A DNA stretch of 64,000 bases from Candidatus Marithrix sp. Canyon 246. Its GTDB lineage: Bacteria > Pseudomonadota > Gammaproteobacteria > Beggiatoales > Beggiatoaceae. The translations under genes were made by a program, and so were the position numbers. The stretch covers positions 62,001 to 126,000 of the forward strand of contig NZ_MCBX01000002.1 of the NCBI RefSeq assembly GCF_001723685.1, read 5' to 3'. Below the pieces are notes generated by a model. That model was not told where the DNA came from, ran no database searches, and saw only the letters and a program-made list of their open reading frames with translations. This document shows positions 17,971 to 26,438 of this stretch, piece by piece; the stretch's first letter is position 1; each line of letters opens with the position of its first letter.

Positions 17971-19363
17971 TCATGAATGCTAAAGCTTGTTTGATACGAA
18001 CTATGCTACGATTTTTACCAATTAAATGAACAGTGGCATCAATTGATGGAGATATTGTACCACCAGTTACTGCAACTCGTAATGGTTGTGCTATTTTACC
18101 TAGTTTTAGTTCATATTTTGCTGCAACTTTATGAATCAAGACATGAATTGCATCAGCTTGCCATGTATTCATTTGTTCAAATTCTGTGCATAGATTAGCC
18201 AGCGCATCATAAATAGCAGGCTTTAAATGTTTTTTGGCGGCTTTTTCATTTAATTCCACTGTATCAGTAAAGAAAAAGCGGCTATTTTCTGCCATTTCTT
18301 TCAAAGTTTTTGCGCGTTCAGCTTGTAGCTTAATAACTTCAGTTAAATTTGGACCATTTTTAGTATCAATATCTAATTGCTGGCAATGAAACTGCAAATG
18401 TTCTACCAATTCTTCAGCGGCAGTAGTTTTAATGTATTGTTGATTTAACCATAGTAATTTATCAGGATTAAAAGTTGAGGCGGCACTATTAACAGATTTT
18501 AGATCAAATAGTTCTATCATTTCTGTTAGAGAAAATATTTCTTGATCGCCATGTGACCAACCTAAACGTACCAAATAATTTAATAATGCTTGTGGTAAAT
18601 AACCCTCATCTCTATAATTCATGACATTGACAGCACCATGCCGTTTAGATAAGCGTTGCCCATCACTACCTAAAATCATTGGAACATGAGCATATTGTGG
18701 TACTTTAGCTCCTAAGGCTTTTAAGATGTTGATTTGACGAGGAGTATTGTTTAAATGATCATCCCCACGAATTACATGCGTAATACCCATTTCTGAATCA
18801 TCAACAACTACTGTCAAATTATAAGTTGGAGTAGCATCAGAACGTGCAATGATTAAATCATCTAGTTCTTTATTTTGAACTATAACATCACCTTTAATTA
18901 AATCCTTAATAATAACCTCACCTTCTTGAGGATTTTTAAAACGAATAACAGGTTTAACGCCAGTATTTAATATTGTGTCAATATTACGACAATGACCATC
19001 ATAACGAGGTTTTTCTTTATTAGCCATTTGTTTAGTACGTAATTTATCTATACGTTCCTTAGAACAATAACAATAATAAGCTTGACCAGTTGCTAATAAT
19101 TGATCAATTGCATCATTGTAACTATCAAATCGTTTGGTTTGATAAAATGGACCAAGATCATGCTTTAATCCTAACCATTTCATACCATCAAGAATCGCAT
19201 CTACAGAAGCTTGTGTTGAACGTTCACGATCAGTATCTTCAATACGTAATACAAATTCTCCTTTATGTTGACGTGCATATAACCATGAAAATAAAGCGGT
19301 ACGAATACCACCGATATGTAAATAGCCTGTTGGGCTAGGTGCAAAACGAGTACAGATTGTCAT
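17936..19363 (-). CDS. gltX: Glutamyl-tRNA synthetase
   Basis: The protein has 475 residues, a class I synthetase. HIGH appears as YLHIGG at residues 14-19 and KMSKS as [10 protein letters not shown] near residue 240. The zinc-knuckle pattern CYCS...YDGHC is present near 100-127, as in GlnS-distinct bacterial GluRS. It charges tRNA-Glu, or tRNA-Gln in species lacking GlnRS. It is the 5' gene of the gltX-tamA-proQ-tamB-trx-nadA-rhodanese series and is divergent from the pilin-like gene at 19415. Confidence 0.97.
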   Translation of the reverse strand: MTICTRFAPSPTGYLHIGGIRTALFSWLYARQHKGEFVLRIEDTDRERSTQASVDAILDGMKWLGLKHDLGPFYQTKRFDSYNDAIDQLLATGQAYYCYCSKERIDKLRTKQMANKEKPRYDGHCRNIDTILNTGVKPVIRFKNPQEGEVIIKDLIKGDVIVQNKELDDLIIARSDATPTYNLTVVVDDSEMGITHVIRGDDHLNNTPRQINILKALGAKVPQYAHVPMILGSDGQRLSKRHGAVNVMNYRDEGYLPQALLNYLVRLGWSHGDQEIFSLTEMIELFDLKSVNSAASTFNPDKLLWLNQQYIKTTAAEELVEHLQFHCQQLDIDTKNGPNLTEVIKLQAERAKTLKEMAENSRFFFTDTVELNEKAAKKHLKPAIYDALANLCTEFEQMNTWQADAIHVLIHKVAAKYELKLGKIAQPLRVAVTGGTISPSIDATVHLIGKNRSIVRIKQALAFMNENHNSVIIAD

Positions 19364-19414
19364 TTTTTAAAAACGTTGTTAAAATATTGGAATTTCAATT
19401 TAGTATATCACCTT

Positions 19415-19849
19415 ATGACAACTCGACAAAAAGCAATAAGTTTAATTGAGTTAATAATAGTTATTATAATAATCGGCATTATAGCTGCTATGAGTATTCC
19501 TGTTTACAAAGATTATCTGCAAAAAGCTAAAGTACATGAAGCTAGAATTTTATTTATTGATTTTAAAAAGTCAATAGAAAATTTCATCGAAGATAAAAAT
19601 GATTTTCCGCCTTCATTAGAAGCATTAAGTGATTTTTCTACTAAAGCTTATTATGTTACCAAGGTAAAATATACTCATGATGACAATCCAAAAATTGTAA
19701 TGACTTTAGATGGATTTATAGATCCAGAAAATACCATTGCATGGATATGGGTTAAACAAGGAGTATGGTCATGTCGTCATACAGACACTGATGCCACTAC
19801 AATTAAATTAAAATATCTTCCTAAATTATGTCAAACATTAAAAAAGTAG
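19415..19849 (+). CDS. Type IV pilin-like protein with unusual cleavage site
   Basis: Starting at ATG 19415 ([13 protein letters not shown]) the protein has 144 residues. A class III leader is followed by a long hydrophobic helix with Glu at mature position 5 ([19 protein letters not shown]), characteristic of type IV pilins and pseudopilins. The residue before the cleavage site is Ala rather than the canonical Gly, and the mature protein would begin with Ile. The globular part has one Cys pair (WSCRH and KLCQT) near the C terminus, as in D-regions. The gene overlaps argG by 22 bp. A pilin or pseudopilin role is likely, with no other pilus genes nearby. Confidence 0.8.
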   Translation: MTTRQKAISLIELIIVIIIIGIIAAMSIPVYKDYLQKAKVHEARILFIDFKKSIENFIEDKNDFPPSLEALSDFSTKAYYVTKVKYTHDDNPKIVMTLDGFIDPENTIAWIWVKQGVWSCRHTDTDATTIKLKYLPKLCQTLKK

Positions 19850-21030
19850 TTTTAGCCTATTCCGGCGGTTTAGATACTTCCATTATTTTAAAATGGTTGC
19901 AAGATGAATATCAATGTGAAGTAGTTACATTTACTGCGGATATTGGTCAAGGCGAAGAGGTTGAACCAGCGCGTGCTAAAGCGGAAGCTTTTGGTATAAA
20001 AGAAATTTATATTGAAGATTTACGTGAAGAGTTTGTGCGTGATTATGTTTATCCAATGTTTCGCGCTAATACGATTTATGAGGGTGAATATTTATTAGGT
20101 ACTTCAATTGCTCGCCCATTAATTGCAAAACGTTTAGTTGAAATAGCTACTGAAACTGGTGCTGATGCGATTTCACATGGTGCTACTGGTAAGGGTAATG
20201 ATCAGGTGCGGTTTGAGTTGGGTGCTTATGCTTTAAAACCAGATGTTCATATTATTGCTCCTTGGCGTGAATGGGATTTGAATTCACGTGAAAAGCTGTT
20301 AGCTTATGCTGAAAAACATAATATACCAGTAGAAATGAAACGTGGTAAAAAATCTCCATATTCAATGGATGCTAATTTATTACATATATCTTATGAGGGC
20401 GGTATTCTTGAAGATCCTTGGGCTGAGCCAGAACAAGATATGTGGCGTTGGAGCGTTTCTCCTGAAAATGCACCAGATAAAGCTACAGAATTAGAGCTAG
20501 AGTTTGAAAAAGGCGATATTGTAGCAATTGATGGTGAAAAAATGACACCAGCTCAAGTATTGGCTTACTTAAATAAGCTTGCTGGTGCAAATGCTGTTGG
20601 CAGACTTGATATTGTTGAAAATCGCTATGTAGGTATGAAATCACGTGGTTGTTATGAAACACCCGGTGGCACTGTGATGTTAAAAGCTCATCGCGCTATT
20701 GAGTCTTTAACTTTAGATCGTGAAGTTGCGCATTTAAAAGATGAACTAATGCCTCGTTATGCGACTTTAGTGTATAACGGTTACTGGTGGAGTCCAGAGC
20801 GTAAGTTATTACAGGAAATGATTGATTCATCACAACAAACTGTCAATGGAAAAGTTAGAATCAAACTCTATAAAGGTAATGTTATAGTGGTTGGGCGTGT
20901 TTCAGAAACCGATAGTTTATTTGATGCTAAGATTGCAACCTTTGAAGATGATGAAGGTGCTTATAACCAAAAAGATGCTGAAGGATTTATTAAGTTGAAT
21001 GCTTTACGTTTGCGGATTGCGGCAGGGTAA
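19828..21030 (+). CDS. argG: Argininosuccinate synthase
   Basis: The protein has 400 residues, full length for the type I ArgG family. The N terminus has the PP-loop ([16 protein letters not shown]). [19 protein letters not shown]-like and [20 protein letters not shown] motifs follow. It joins citrulline and aspartate in arginine synthesis. It starts inside the pilin-like gene. A palindromic repeat five bases after the stop likely terminates it. A partial copy of this gene lies at 21299-21444. Confidence 0.97.
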   Translation: MSNIKKVVLAYSGGLDTSIILKWLQDEYQCEVVTFTADIGQGEEVEPARAKAEAFGIKEIYIEDLREEFVRDYVYPMFRANTIYEGEYLLGTSIARPLIAKRLVEIATETGADAISHGATGKGNDQVRFELGAYALKPDVHIIAPWREWDLNSREKLLAYAEKHNIPVEMKRGKKSPYSMDANLLHISYEGGILEDPWAEPEQDMWRWSVSPENAPDKATELELEFEKGDIVAIDGEKMTPAQVLAYLNKLAGANAVGRLDIVENRYVGMKSRGCYETPGGTVMLKAHRAIESLTLDREVAHLKDELMPRYATLVYNGYWWSPERKLLQEMIDSSQQTVNGKVRIKLYKGNVIVVGRVSETDSLFDAKIATFEDDEGAYNQKDAEGFIKLNALRLRIAAG

Positions 21031-21035
21031 ATAAT

Positions 21036-21068
21036 AAACCTGACAGGTTTTAAAAACCTGTCAGGTTT
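21036..21068. repeat. CCTGACAGG palindrome, full copy, after argG
   Basis: AAACCTGACAGGTTT and its reverse complement with a short A-rich loop, starting five bases after the argG stop. The position fits a terminator. Confidence 0.9.
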
Positions 21069-21088
21069 GAGAGCCATGTAGTTCATGG

Positions 21089-21141
21089 GCAACACTGTTG
21101 GTCGGTTCCGTAAACTTCACTGACCCTACAGCGCAGCGGAA
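21089..21141 (+). repeat. Left inverted repeat of a debris patch
   Basis: Begins GCAACACTGTTGGTCGGTT and ends in TACAGCGCAGCGGAA. The reverse complement of 21450-21483 begins GCAACACTCTTGGTCGGTT and ends TACAGCGGAA. The outer 19 bases match with one mismatch, and this arm carries about 19 extra bases in the middle. Confidence 0.8.
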
Positions 21142-21200
21142 TAATAAATCATGTTCAAAACATGATTAGCCAAGATATATTCGTGGTACTAAACACTACT

Positions 21201-21308
21201 ATGAAAATGAACTTCATACAACAAATCAAAATAGAAAATTACAAATGCTTCAACAATTTCAAAGCTGACAGTTTCAAAAGAGTCAATCTATTATATAATG
21301 GATGCTAA
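21201..21308 (+). pseudogene. Truncated start of an AAA/OLD-type ATPase
   Basis: A 35-codon frame reads [19 protein letters not shown] and then [11 protein letters not shown], the standard N terminus of SMC/OLD-like AAA_15 ATPases (IxIENxKCFxxF, xRVNLxxG). In intact proteins the Walker A loop follows at once. Here the sequence switches at 21299 into argG-derived sequence and stops. It is a remnant only. Confidence 0.75.
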
Positions 21309-21444
21309 TTTATTACATATATCTTATGAGGGCGGTATTCTTGAAGATCCTTGGGCTGAGCCAGAACAAGATATGTGGCGTTGGAGCGTTTATCCTGAAA
21401 ATGCACCGGATAAAGCCACACGGTTGCGGATTGCGGCAGGGTAA
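21299..21444 (+). pseudogene. Duplicated fragment of argG with internal deletion
   Basis: Bases 21299-21420 repeat argG positions about 20369-20490 with few substitutions (for example TCTCCTG becomes TATCCTG). The next 24 bases match the last 24 bases of argG including its TAA. About 520 bp of argG between these pieces are absent. It is a dead fragment inside the inverted-repeat patch. Confidence 0.92.
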
Positions 21445-21449
21445 ATTAG

Positions 21450-21483
21450 TTCCGCTGTACTAAAAACCGACCAAGAGTGTTGC
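21450..21483 (-). repeat. Right inverted repeat of a debris patch
   Basis: Partner of 21089-21141. It directly abuts the stop codon of the persulfide dioxygenase gene, so the insertion boundary is exact at this side. Confidence 0.8.
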
Positions 21484-22245
21484 TTATCCTTGATCACCCA
21501 TATTATTAACAATATCACATGGACCCTGATATTGTGCTGGCACATTGGCTGGACATTTGCCACACATTTGATTACCCGGCACTGCAAAGTCAATTTTTCT
21601 TGGATATGGCAAATTGAGATTATTCATAATTTCTATGAATTCTGCTTCAGTTTTGCCGCTTAGACGAGGGTTACGTTGTTTTTCTTGACCAATAGTTGAT
21701 ATTTGTCGCTTTTCATAATCATGACCCGGATAAACTAGGGTTTCATCTGCTAAAGTAAAAAACTTTTGTGTAATACTATGATAAAGAGCTTGTGGATCAC
21801 CTGATTGAAAATCAGTACGACCACAAGCTTCAATCAATAACGCATCTCCTGAAAACAGTAATTTTTGTGTACCATCATCAACTAAATAAGCGTGATGTGT
21901 ATCAGTATGACCGGGGGTATATAAAGGCTGAATTTCTATACTGCCAACACGAAAAGTTACACCTTCTTTGATTCCTAAATCTGCACACTCTAATTGATCC
22001 ATTTCTGGAACCACAATTTTACTATTTGCCAATTCTCTCATTTTACGCGCACCGGTTAGATGATCGGCGTGAATATGAGTTTCTAAGGTATAACTAGGCT
22101 TTAAATCAAGTTTCTGTAACAATTCCAGATCGCGTTCTACTGTGTCTATCACAGGATCAATCAGTATTGCCTCTCCAGTTTCTTCGCAAGCTAATAGATA
22201 AGTATATGTACAAGAATCTGCTTCAATCAGTTGTTTAAATAACAT
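21484..22245 (-). CDS. Metallo-beta-lactamase persulfide dioxygenase-like protein
   Basis: The protein has 253 residues from ATG 22245, which has AGGA seven bases upstream; a start at 22269 would overlap the dndE end. The MBL core is complete: ETHIHADHLTGARKM, YTPGHTDTHHAYL, LFSGDALLIEACGRTDF and LVYPGHDYEKRQ. The GRTDFQ motif is typical of ETHE1/SDO enzymes that oxidise glutathione persulfide to sulfite. A C-terminal CGKCP pair lies beyond the core. It sits in an operon after a methyltransferase and dndE. The function is supported by motifs but not proven. Confidence 0.87.
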   Translation of the reverse strand: MLFKQLIEADSCTYTYLLACEETGEAILIDPVIDTVERDLELLQKLDLKPSYTLETHIHADHLTGARKMRELANSKIVVPEMDQLECADLGIKEGVTFRVGSIEIQPLYTPGHTDTHHAYLVDDGTQKLLFSGDALLIEACGRTDFQSGDPQALYHSITQKFFTLADETLVYPGHDYEKRQISTIGQEKQRNPRLSGKTEAEFIEIMNNLNLPYPRKIDFAVPGNQMCGKCPANVPAQYQGPCDIVNNMGDQG

Positions 22246-22249
22246 TTTT

Positions 22250-22636
22250 TTAGTTCCTATTGTCAACACTTAAAGTCAACATATCAGCAATATTATTTAC
22301 ATTAGAGTTATTAACCAAATAAGCTATACCTCTATGTAAGTGTAATTTAAATTGTTCATTTAAATTTTTTTCAGATAGTTTAAAACCATCTTGTTTACAA
22401 CGTTGTATTAGTAAAGCTGAATATAAATCAGCATTTTTACCTGCAAAAATTTTCCAAGTCATTTCAACAGAACTATTCAATTTCAATTTTTTTTCTTCTG
22501 GTGGAATTGAAGCTTCTTTTAAAGAAAGACAAAAACCCCATCTACATAATACATTCCAATTAGTAATACCAGTTTTACGTTTTAAAACGACTAATTGATT
22601 TTTAGCTCGTTCAGATAGTTTTACTGTTTCAATCAT
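22250..22636 (-). CDS. dndE: DndE-family protein, solitary
   Basis: The protein has 128 residues, normal for DndE. It matches the DndE pattern: KLSERAKNQLVVLKRKTGI, NWNVLCRWGFCLSLKE, SVEMTWKIFAGKNADLYSAL and QFKLHLHRGIAYL. DndE is the small nicked-DNA-binding component of the Dnd phosphorothioation complex and normally neighbours dndBCD. None of those is in this window. Here it is between an isoprenylcysteine-methyltransferase-like gene and the persulfide dioxygenase, with 6-bp and 4-bp gaps. It is either an orphan remnant or a repurposed DNA-binding protein. Confidence 0.82.
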   Translation of the reverse strand: MIETVKLSERAKNQLVVLKRKTGITNWNVLCRWGFCLSLKEASIPPEEKKLKLNSSVEMTWKIFAGKNADLYSALLIQRCKQDGFKLSEKNLNEQFKLHLHRGIAYLVNNSNVNNIADMLTLSVDNRN

Positions 22637-22642
22637 ATTATT

Positions 22643-23098
22643 TTAAATCCAAGCGCGTACACAACGTTTATAAGCTAAATAAGTTTCACCAAACTTTTTT
22701 TCTAACACTTCTTCTTCTGGCTTTATTTGTTGTATATTCAAAGTTATAACAAAGAATGGTAGAATAAAAAATGCTATTAAGCCCCCTAAATAAATTGCCC
22801 AACCAATTAACATTGTTAATAATCCTAAATACATGGGATTACGACTAAAACGGTACATTCCCCTAATTACCAATTCACTAGCATTTTCAGGTTTTATCGG
22901 ATTAGGTGTGGTGCGCACTAGAAGAAACAAAGTTAAAGACCATAAATCTAATAAAATGGCAATTGCAATTAATCCTAATCCTAGCAGTTGCCAAGTTTCT
23001 GGGAAAATTTGCACAATTGGCATATATTTATCAAGTAACCACATTATTGTGGCAAAAAACAGCATATATATAGGTGGAGGGATAATTAGTTTTAACAT
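22643..23098 (-). CDS. Isoprenylcysteine methyltransferase-family membrane protein
   Basis: The protein has 151 residues with about four membrane helices. The C-terminal signature (YRFSRNPMYLGLL and later PEEEVLEKKFGETYLAYKRC) matches the ICMT/PEMT-like family of bacterial membrane methyltransferases. The substrate is unknown; bacterial members act on small lipids or remain uncharacterised. It is the first gene of a three-gene operon with dndE and the persulfide dioxygenase, divergent from tpiA. Confidence 0.85.
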   Translation of the reverse strand: MLKLIIPPPIYMLFFATIMWLLDKYMPIVQIFPETWQLLGLGLIAIAILLDLWSLTLFLLVRTTPNPIKPENASELVIRGMYRFSRNPMYLGLLTMLIGWAIYLGGLIAFFILPFFVITLNIQQIKPEEEVLEKKFGETYLAYKRCVRAWI

Positions 23099-23110
23099 AA
23101 TATATTGTGG

Positions 23111-23116
23111 TATAAT
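23111..23116 (+). promoter_or_regulatory. Candidate -10 box for tpiA
   Basis: TATAAT lies 50 bases before the tpiA ATG in the divergent tpiA/methyltransferase gap. No convincing -35 hexamer was found 17 bases upstream. Confidence 0.3.
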
Positions 23117-23165
23117 ACTATAAAATTAACACAAATTAAATTAATAACAAGGATAAATTAAAAAT

Positions 23166-23915
23166 ATGCGTCAATCGCTAGTTGTTGGTAATTGGAAAAT
23201 GAATGGCTCTATTCAAAGTAACCAATCTTTATTAGAAGCCTTAAAAGCAGGAATGTCAACTGTCAAAAACTCTGAAGTTGCTGTATGTCCACCTTTTATT
23301 TACTTGCAACAAGTAAGTGAAATATTAAAAGACACTGCAATTGGCTGGGGTGGTCAAACTCTATCTGAACAAGATTCAGGCGCGTTTACTGGTGAAGTTT
23401 CTGCTAATATGTTGCTTGATTTCCATTCTAAATATGTGATTGTTGGTCACTCAGAACGACGTAGCTTATATGCTGAAAGTGACCAATTAGTAGCCGAAAA
23501 ATTTGCTAAAGCACAAGCGGCTGGTTTAATACCAATTTTATGTGTCGGTGAATTATTAGAACAACGTGAAGCTGGTGAAACTGAAAATGTGGTAAAACGA
23601 CAATTAGATGCAGTCGTAAATTCACAAGGCATAGCAGCTTTAAGCAACTCAGTAATTGCGTATGAACCAGTATGGGCAATTGGCACTGGCAAAACTGCAA
23701 GCCCAGCACAAGCTCAAGATGTTCATGCTTTTATTCGTCAACAAATTGCAGCACAAGATGTTAATGTTGCAGAAAAAGTCCAAATACTATATGGTGGTAG
23801 TGTAAAAGCTAACAATGCTGCTGAATTATTTGCGATGCAAGATATTGACGGTGGTTTAATAGGCGGTGCATCCTTACAAGCAGAAGATTTTTTAACAATT
23901 TGCCAAGCTGGCTAA
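23166..23915 (+). CDS. tpiA: Triosephosphate isomerase
   Basis: The protein has 249 residues. Catalytic residues are visible: Lys in VGNWKMNGS, His in IVGHSERRS, Glu in AYEPVWAIGTG, and the phosphate-binding loop LYGGSVKANN plus IDGGLIGGASL. It interconverts dihydroxyacetone phosphate and glyceraldehyde-3-phosphate. AAGGAT precedes the ATG. It is followed 21 bp later by secG, the usual gammaproteobacterial tpiA-secG-tRNA-Leu order. Confidence 0.97.
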   Translation: MRQSLVVGNWKMNGSIQSNQSLLEALKAGMSTVKNSEVAVCPPFIYLQQVSEILKDTAIGWGGQTLSEQDSGAFTGEVSANMLLDFHSKYVIVGHSERRSLYAESDQLVAEKFAKAQAAGLIPILCVGELLEQREAGETENVVKRQLDAVVNSQGIAALSNSVIAYEPVWAIGTGKTASPAQAQDVHAFIRQQIAAQDVNVAEKVQILYGGSVKANNAAELFAMQDIDGGLIGGASLQAEDFLTICQAG

Positions 23916-23936
23916 AAAAATTTTATTGATAAAAAA

Positions 23937-24281
23937 ATGTTTCATGATATACTAGTAGTAGTTCATCTTATAATTTGTTTCGGATTAATTGGATTAGTAT
24001 TAATCCAACATGGAAAAGGTGCAGATGCTGGAGCTGCCTTCGGTGGCGGCGGCGGTGGTGGTGCATCAGGTACAGTATTTGGTAGTCAAGGTTCGGGATC
24101 ATTTTTAACTCGTACCACTGCTATTTTAGCAGCATCATTTTTTGTTACATGTTTGGTTTTAGCTTATTTTTCTATGCAGAAAATAACGCCTAAAAGTATT
24201 GTGGAAACACAACCAATTGTGACAGAACAACAGAAGCCATCAGTTTCTACAGATGATGAGACTCCAATAGTTCCAGAATAA
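23937..24281 (+). CDS. secG: Preprotein translocase subunit SecG
   Basis: The protein has 114 residues with two membrane helices: ILVVVHLIICFGLIGLVLIQ and TAILAASFFVTCLVLAYF. Between them lies the SecG loop HGKGADAGAAFGGGGGGG, then TVFGSQGSGSFLTR. It supports SecYE. A Ser/Thr/Pro-rich tail follows the second helix. It precedes tRNA-Leu directly, as in E. coli. Confidence 0.95.
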   Translation: MFHDILVVVHLIICFGLIGLVLIQHGKGADAGAAFGGGGGGGASGTVFGSQGSGSFLTRTTAILAASFFVTCLVLAYFSMQKITPKSIVETQPIVTEQQKPSVSTDDETPIVPE

Positions 24282-24289
24282 AGATTTAA

Positions 24290-24371
24290 GCCGATGTGGT
24301 GGAATTGGTAGACACGCTATCTTGAGGGGGTAGTGGCGCGAGCCGTGCCAGTTCGAGTCTGGCCATCGGCA
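24290..24371 (+). tRNA. leuU: tRNA-Leu (anticodon GAG)
   Basis: The 7-bp acceptor stem pairs GCCGATG with CATCGGC. Other features are GGTGGAATTGGTAGAC for the D arm, an anticodon stem CTATC/GGTAG with the 7-base loop TTGAGGG (anticodon GAG), a long variable arm and the TTCGAGTC T loop. CCA is not encoded. The position after secG matches E. coli leuU. The gene is 82 bases before CCA addition. Confidence 0.95.
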
Positions 24372-24374
24372 AAC

Positions 24375-24821
24375 TTATGTTTTTATTGATAAAACCAAAG
24401 CATCCTCTCTTTCTTGATCTCCATTCGGATAATATCCTTTACGTAGCCCAACCTGTTTAAAACCAATTTTTTTATAAAGGCTAATTGCCGCTATATTCGA
24501 TGGGCGTACTTCTAAAAAGACGCTTTTTGTGAATTGAGTAAATTGCAATAAATGTTCTAGCATTTTTCGCCCATAGCCATAAGTTTGTTGTCTGGGATGA
24601 ATGCATAGGTTTAAAATTTGCGCCTCATCCAACACTCTTATCATTAAACCATAACCTACAATTGTTTGATTTACTTCTAAAACTTCTGCCTGATAACCTG
24701 CTTTTAAGCAATCCTGAAATGTTTGTAATCGCCAAGGAAAAGGATATGCTGCTGTTTCAATTTCTAATACAGTTGCTAAATCGGCAATTGTCATTGGGCG
24801 TATATAAATATTTCTCATCAT
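24375..24821 (-). CDS. rimI: Ribosomal-protein alanine N-acetyltransferase RimI
   Basis: The protein has 148 residues and a GNAT fold: RPMTIADLATVLEIETAAYP, a RQQTYGYGRKMLEHLL acetyl-CoA loop (in place of Q/RxxGxG/A), FLEVRPSNIAAISLYKKIGF and GLRKGYYPNGDQEREDALVL, all signature RimI segments. It acetylates the N terminus of ribosomal protein S18. It overlaps the next minus-strand gene by four bases and converges on tRNA-Leu. Confidence 0.93.
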   Translation of the reverse strand: MMRNIYIRPMTIADLATVLEIETAAYPFPWRLQTFQDCLKAGYQAEVLEVNQTIVGYGLMIRVLDEAQILNLCIHPRQQTYGYGRKMLEHLLQFTQFTKSVFLEVRPSNIAAISLYKKIGFKQVGLRKGYYPNGDQEREDALVLSIKT

Positions 24822-25288
24822 TGCTTTGTAAAAATTTTAGCAATTAATTGCAAATCTTGCCAAGCATTAGCCTTTTCAGTTGGGCGATGTAATAAATATT
24901 TTGGATGATAAGTTACTATTAAAGGAATTTTTTCATCTCCATATTCAAATACTTGACTACGTAATTGAGTGATTAAAGTATCTGTTTTTAATAGTTCATG
25001 AGCTGCAATTCTACCTAATGCTACAATTAATGTAGGTTTTATTGAGGCAATTTGTTCTAAAAAATTATCACAAATATAAGCTATATTAATAGACTCTCTT
25101 TTGAAATCAATAGCGTATAACATTGCATCAAATATTTTGTCTGCCTTTTCATTTTCCTTTGGAGCTTCAGCAATAAACATTAAATTAGCAGGAGGTGGAG
25201 TTGGATCTGGTATATTCCGCCGTACCCATACTTGAATACCCATCGCATTCAAGTATTGAGCATGAAGTGATTCTTGATTATTCACCAT
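24818..25288 (-). CDS. Uracil-DNA glycosylase-like protein, catalytically doubtful
   Basis: The protein has 156 residues. The fold resembles family-4-type UDGs: LMFIAEAPKENEKADKIFDAM, INIAYICDNFLEQIASIKP, TLIVALGRIAAHELL and the C-terminal IVTYHPKYLLHRP. The usual GEAPG becomes AEAPK, and the N-terminal cysteine ligands of the Fe-S cluster are missing, so activity is doubtful. It precedes rimI, an arrangement seen in other gammaproteobacteria where the gene is annotated as UDG-like. It overlaps bamB by 11 bases. Confidence 0.78.
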   Translation of the reverse strand: MVNNQESLHAQYLNAMGIQVWVRRNIPDPTPPPANLMFIAEAPKENEKADKIFDAMLYAIDFKRESINIAYICDNFLEQIASIKPTLIVALGRIAAHELLKTDTLITQLRSQVFEYGDEKIPLIVTYHPKYLLHRPTEKANAWQDLQLIAKIFTKQ

Positions 25289-26438
25289 ACACTTCTTGTA
25301 ATGCCACTATTTTGCCATCACTACTTATAGCTACTAAGGTTTCATCTAATACCATTGGCGCAACCTTGATACTAGCATTATCAATTTGATGGCGAATCAC
25401 AAATTTGCCATCTTCACGTTTCATCCAATGTAAATAACCCTCTAAATCTCCAACCACTACATAATCATTGATTAGTGCTGGAGCTGTTATAGCACGAGCT
25501 TTTAATTTTTCTTGTTTCCATGCAAATTCTCCTGAAAACCTATCCATTGCAGCAACATAACTATTACTGTCACTGATATAAAGATAATCTGAATCTATAT
25601 CTAAACCAGTATAAGAGGATGATTTCTTTTCCCATACCAATCTTCCTTTCACTAAATCAATAGCTACGGTACGCCCTTGATAACTGGTTACATAAACTAT
25701 GTCTTTATATAAGATAGGATCAGCGTCAATATCAACTATTCTGTCTAATTCGGTACGCCCACTTGGTGTGGCAATTTGAGTTTCCCATAATACTCTGCCG
25801 GTTTTTAATTCTAAAACTGCCATTTTGCCATCATCAAAACCAGCAATGATAAAACGCCCGGTTAATATTGGTGAACTGGTTCCACGTAAGCTTAGTAATG
25901 GAACTCGTGGGCGTTCATAAATCCAAAGACGTTTTCCTGTTTGGCTATTTAGAGCAGATATTTTGCCATCAATAGTACGTATTATGACCACACCTTGTTT
26001 TATACGAGGTGTTGCTAATACTTCACTAGAAACATTAGTATGCCATTGCTTAGTACCATCTATTTCTGATAATGCAATTACATCACCTTTATTGCTGCCA
26101 ATTACAACTAAATCTTCACCTACTCCTGCACCTGCTGAAATAGGTATATCTAATTTTATTTTCCAAATTGATTTTCCATCTGTAAAATTAAATACACGTA
26201 CATGTCCCTTTGGGGATGTAGTAAATAAATTACCATTTTTTAGGTTTGGCTTTAGCTTTAAAAAGTATTTATCAGTTCCCGCACCAGTATTAGCTGTCCA
26301 TATAGTTTTTAGCTGTAAACTGGGAGCAAATTTAACTAAAGGTGCAGGTGGTTCACTATTATCTTTACTTTTAAACCAACCACAGCCATTTAGTAGTAGC
26401 AATAATAAAACTAAAACTAGTTTAGTTGGTACTGTCAT
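25278..26438 (-). CDS. bamB: Outer membrane assembly lipoprotein BamB
   Basis: The protein has 386 residues from ATG 26438 (MTVPTKLVLVLLLLLLNGC); a start at 26453 is possible. The lipobox LLNGC gives Cys19. The mature protein is an eight-bladed PQQ-like propeller with repeats such as GNLFTTSPKGHVRVFNFTDG, LSEIDGTKQWHTNV, LNSQTGKRLWIYERPR and ALVNDYVVVGDLEGYLHW-like blades. BamB is a scaffold in BamABCDE. The start lies inside a 69-bp duplication at the end of yfgM (17-bp overlap). Confidence 0.94.
   Translation of the reverse strand: MTVPTKLVLVLLLLLLNGCGWFKSKDNSEPPAPLVKFAPSLQLKTIWTANTGAGTDKYFLKLKPNLKNGNLFTTSPKGHVRVFNFTDGKSIWKIKLDIPISAGAGVGEDLVVIGSNKGDVIALSEIDGTKQWHTNVSSEVLATPRIKQGVVIIRTIDGKISALNSQTGKRLWIYERPRVPLLSLRGTSSPILTGRFIIAGFDDGKMAVLELKTGRVLWETQIATPSGRTELDRIVDIDADPILYKDIVYVTSYQGRTVAIDLVKGRLVWEKKSSSYTGLDIDSDYLYISDSNSYVAAMDRFSGEFAWKQEKLKARAITAPALINDYVVVGDLEGYLHWMKREDGKFVIRHQIDNASIKVAPMVLDETLVAISSDGKIVALQEVYGE

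Noticed and set aside
21201-21483. Functional gene in the argG-adjacent patch
   Set aside because: Only 35 codons of an ATPase start followed by out-of-context argG DNA and a stop; no intact domain.
23937-24371. Integration site at tRNA-Leu
   Set aside because: No integrase, no duplicated tRNA 3' end and no island boundary; neighbours are the conserved secG and rimI.
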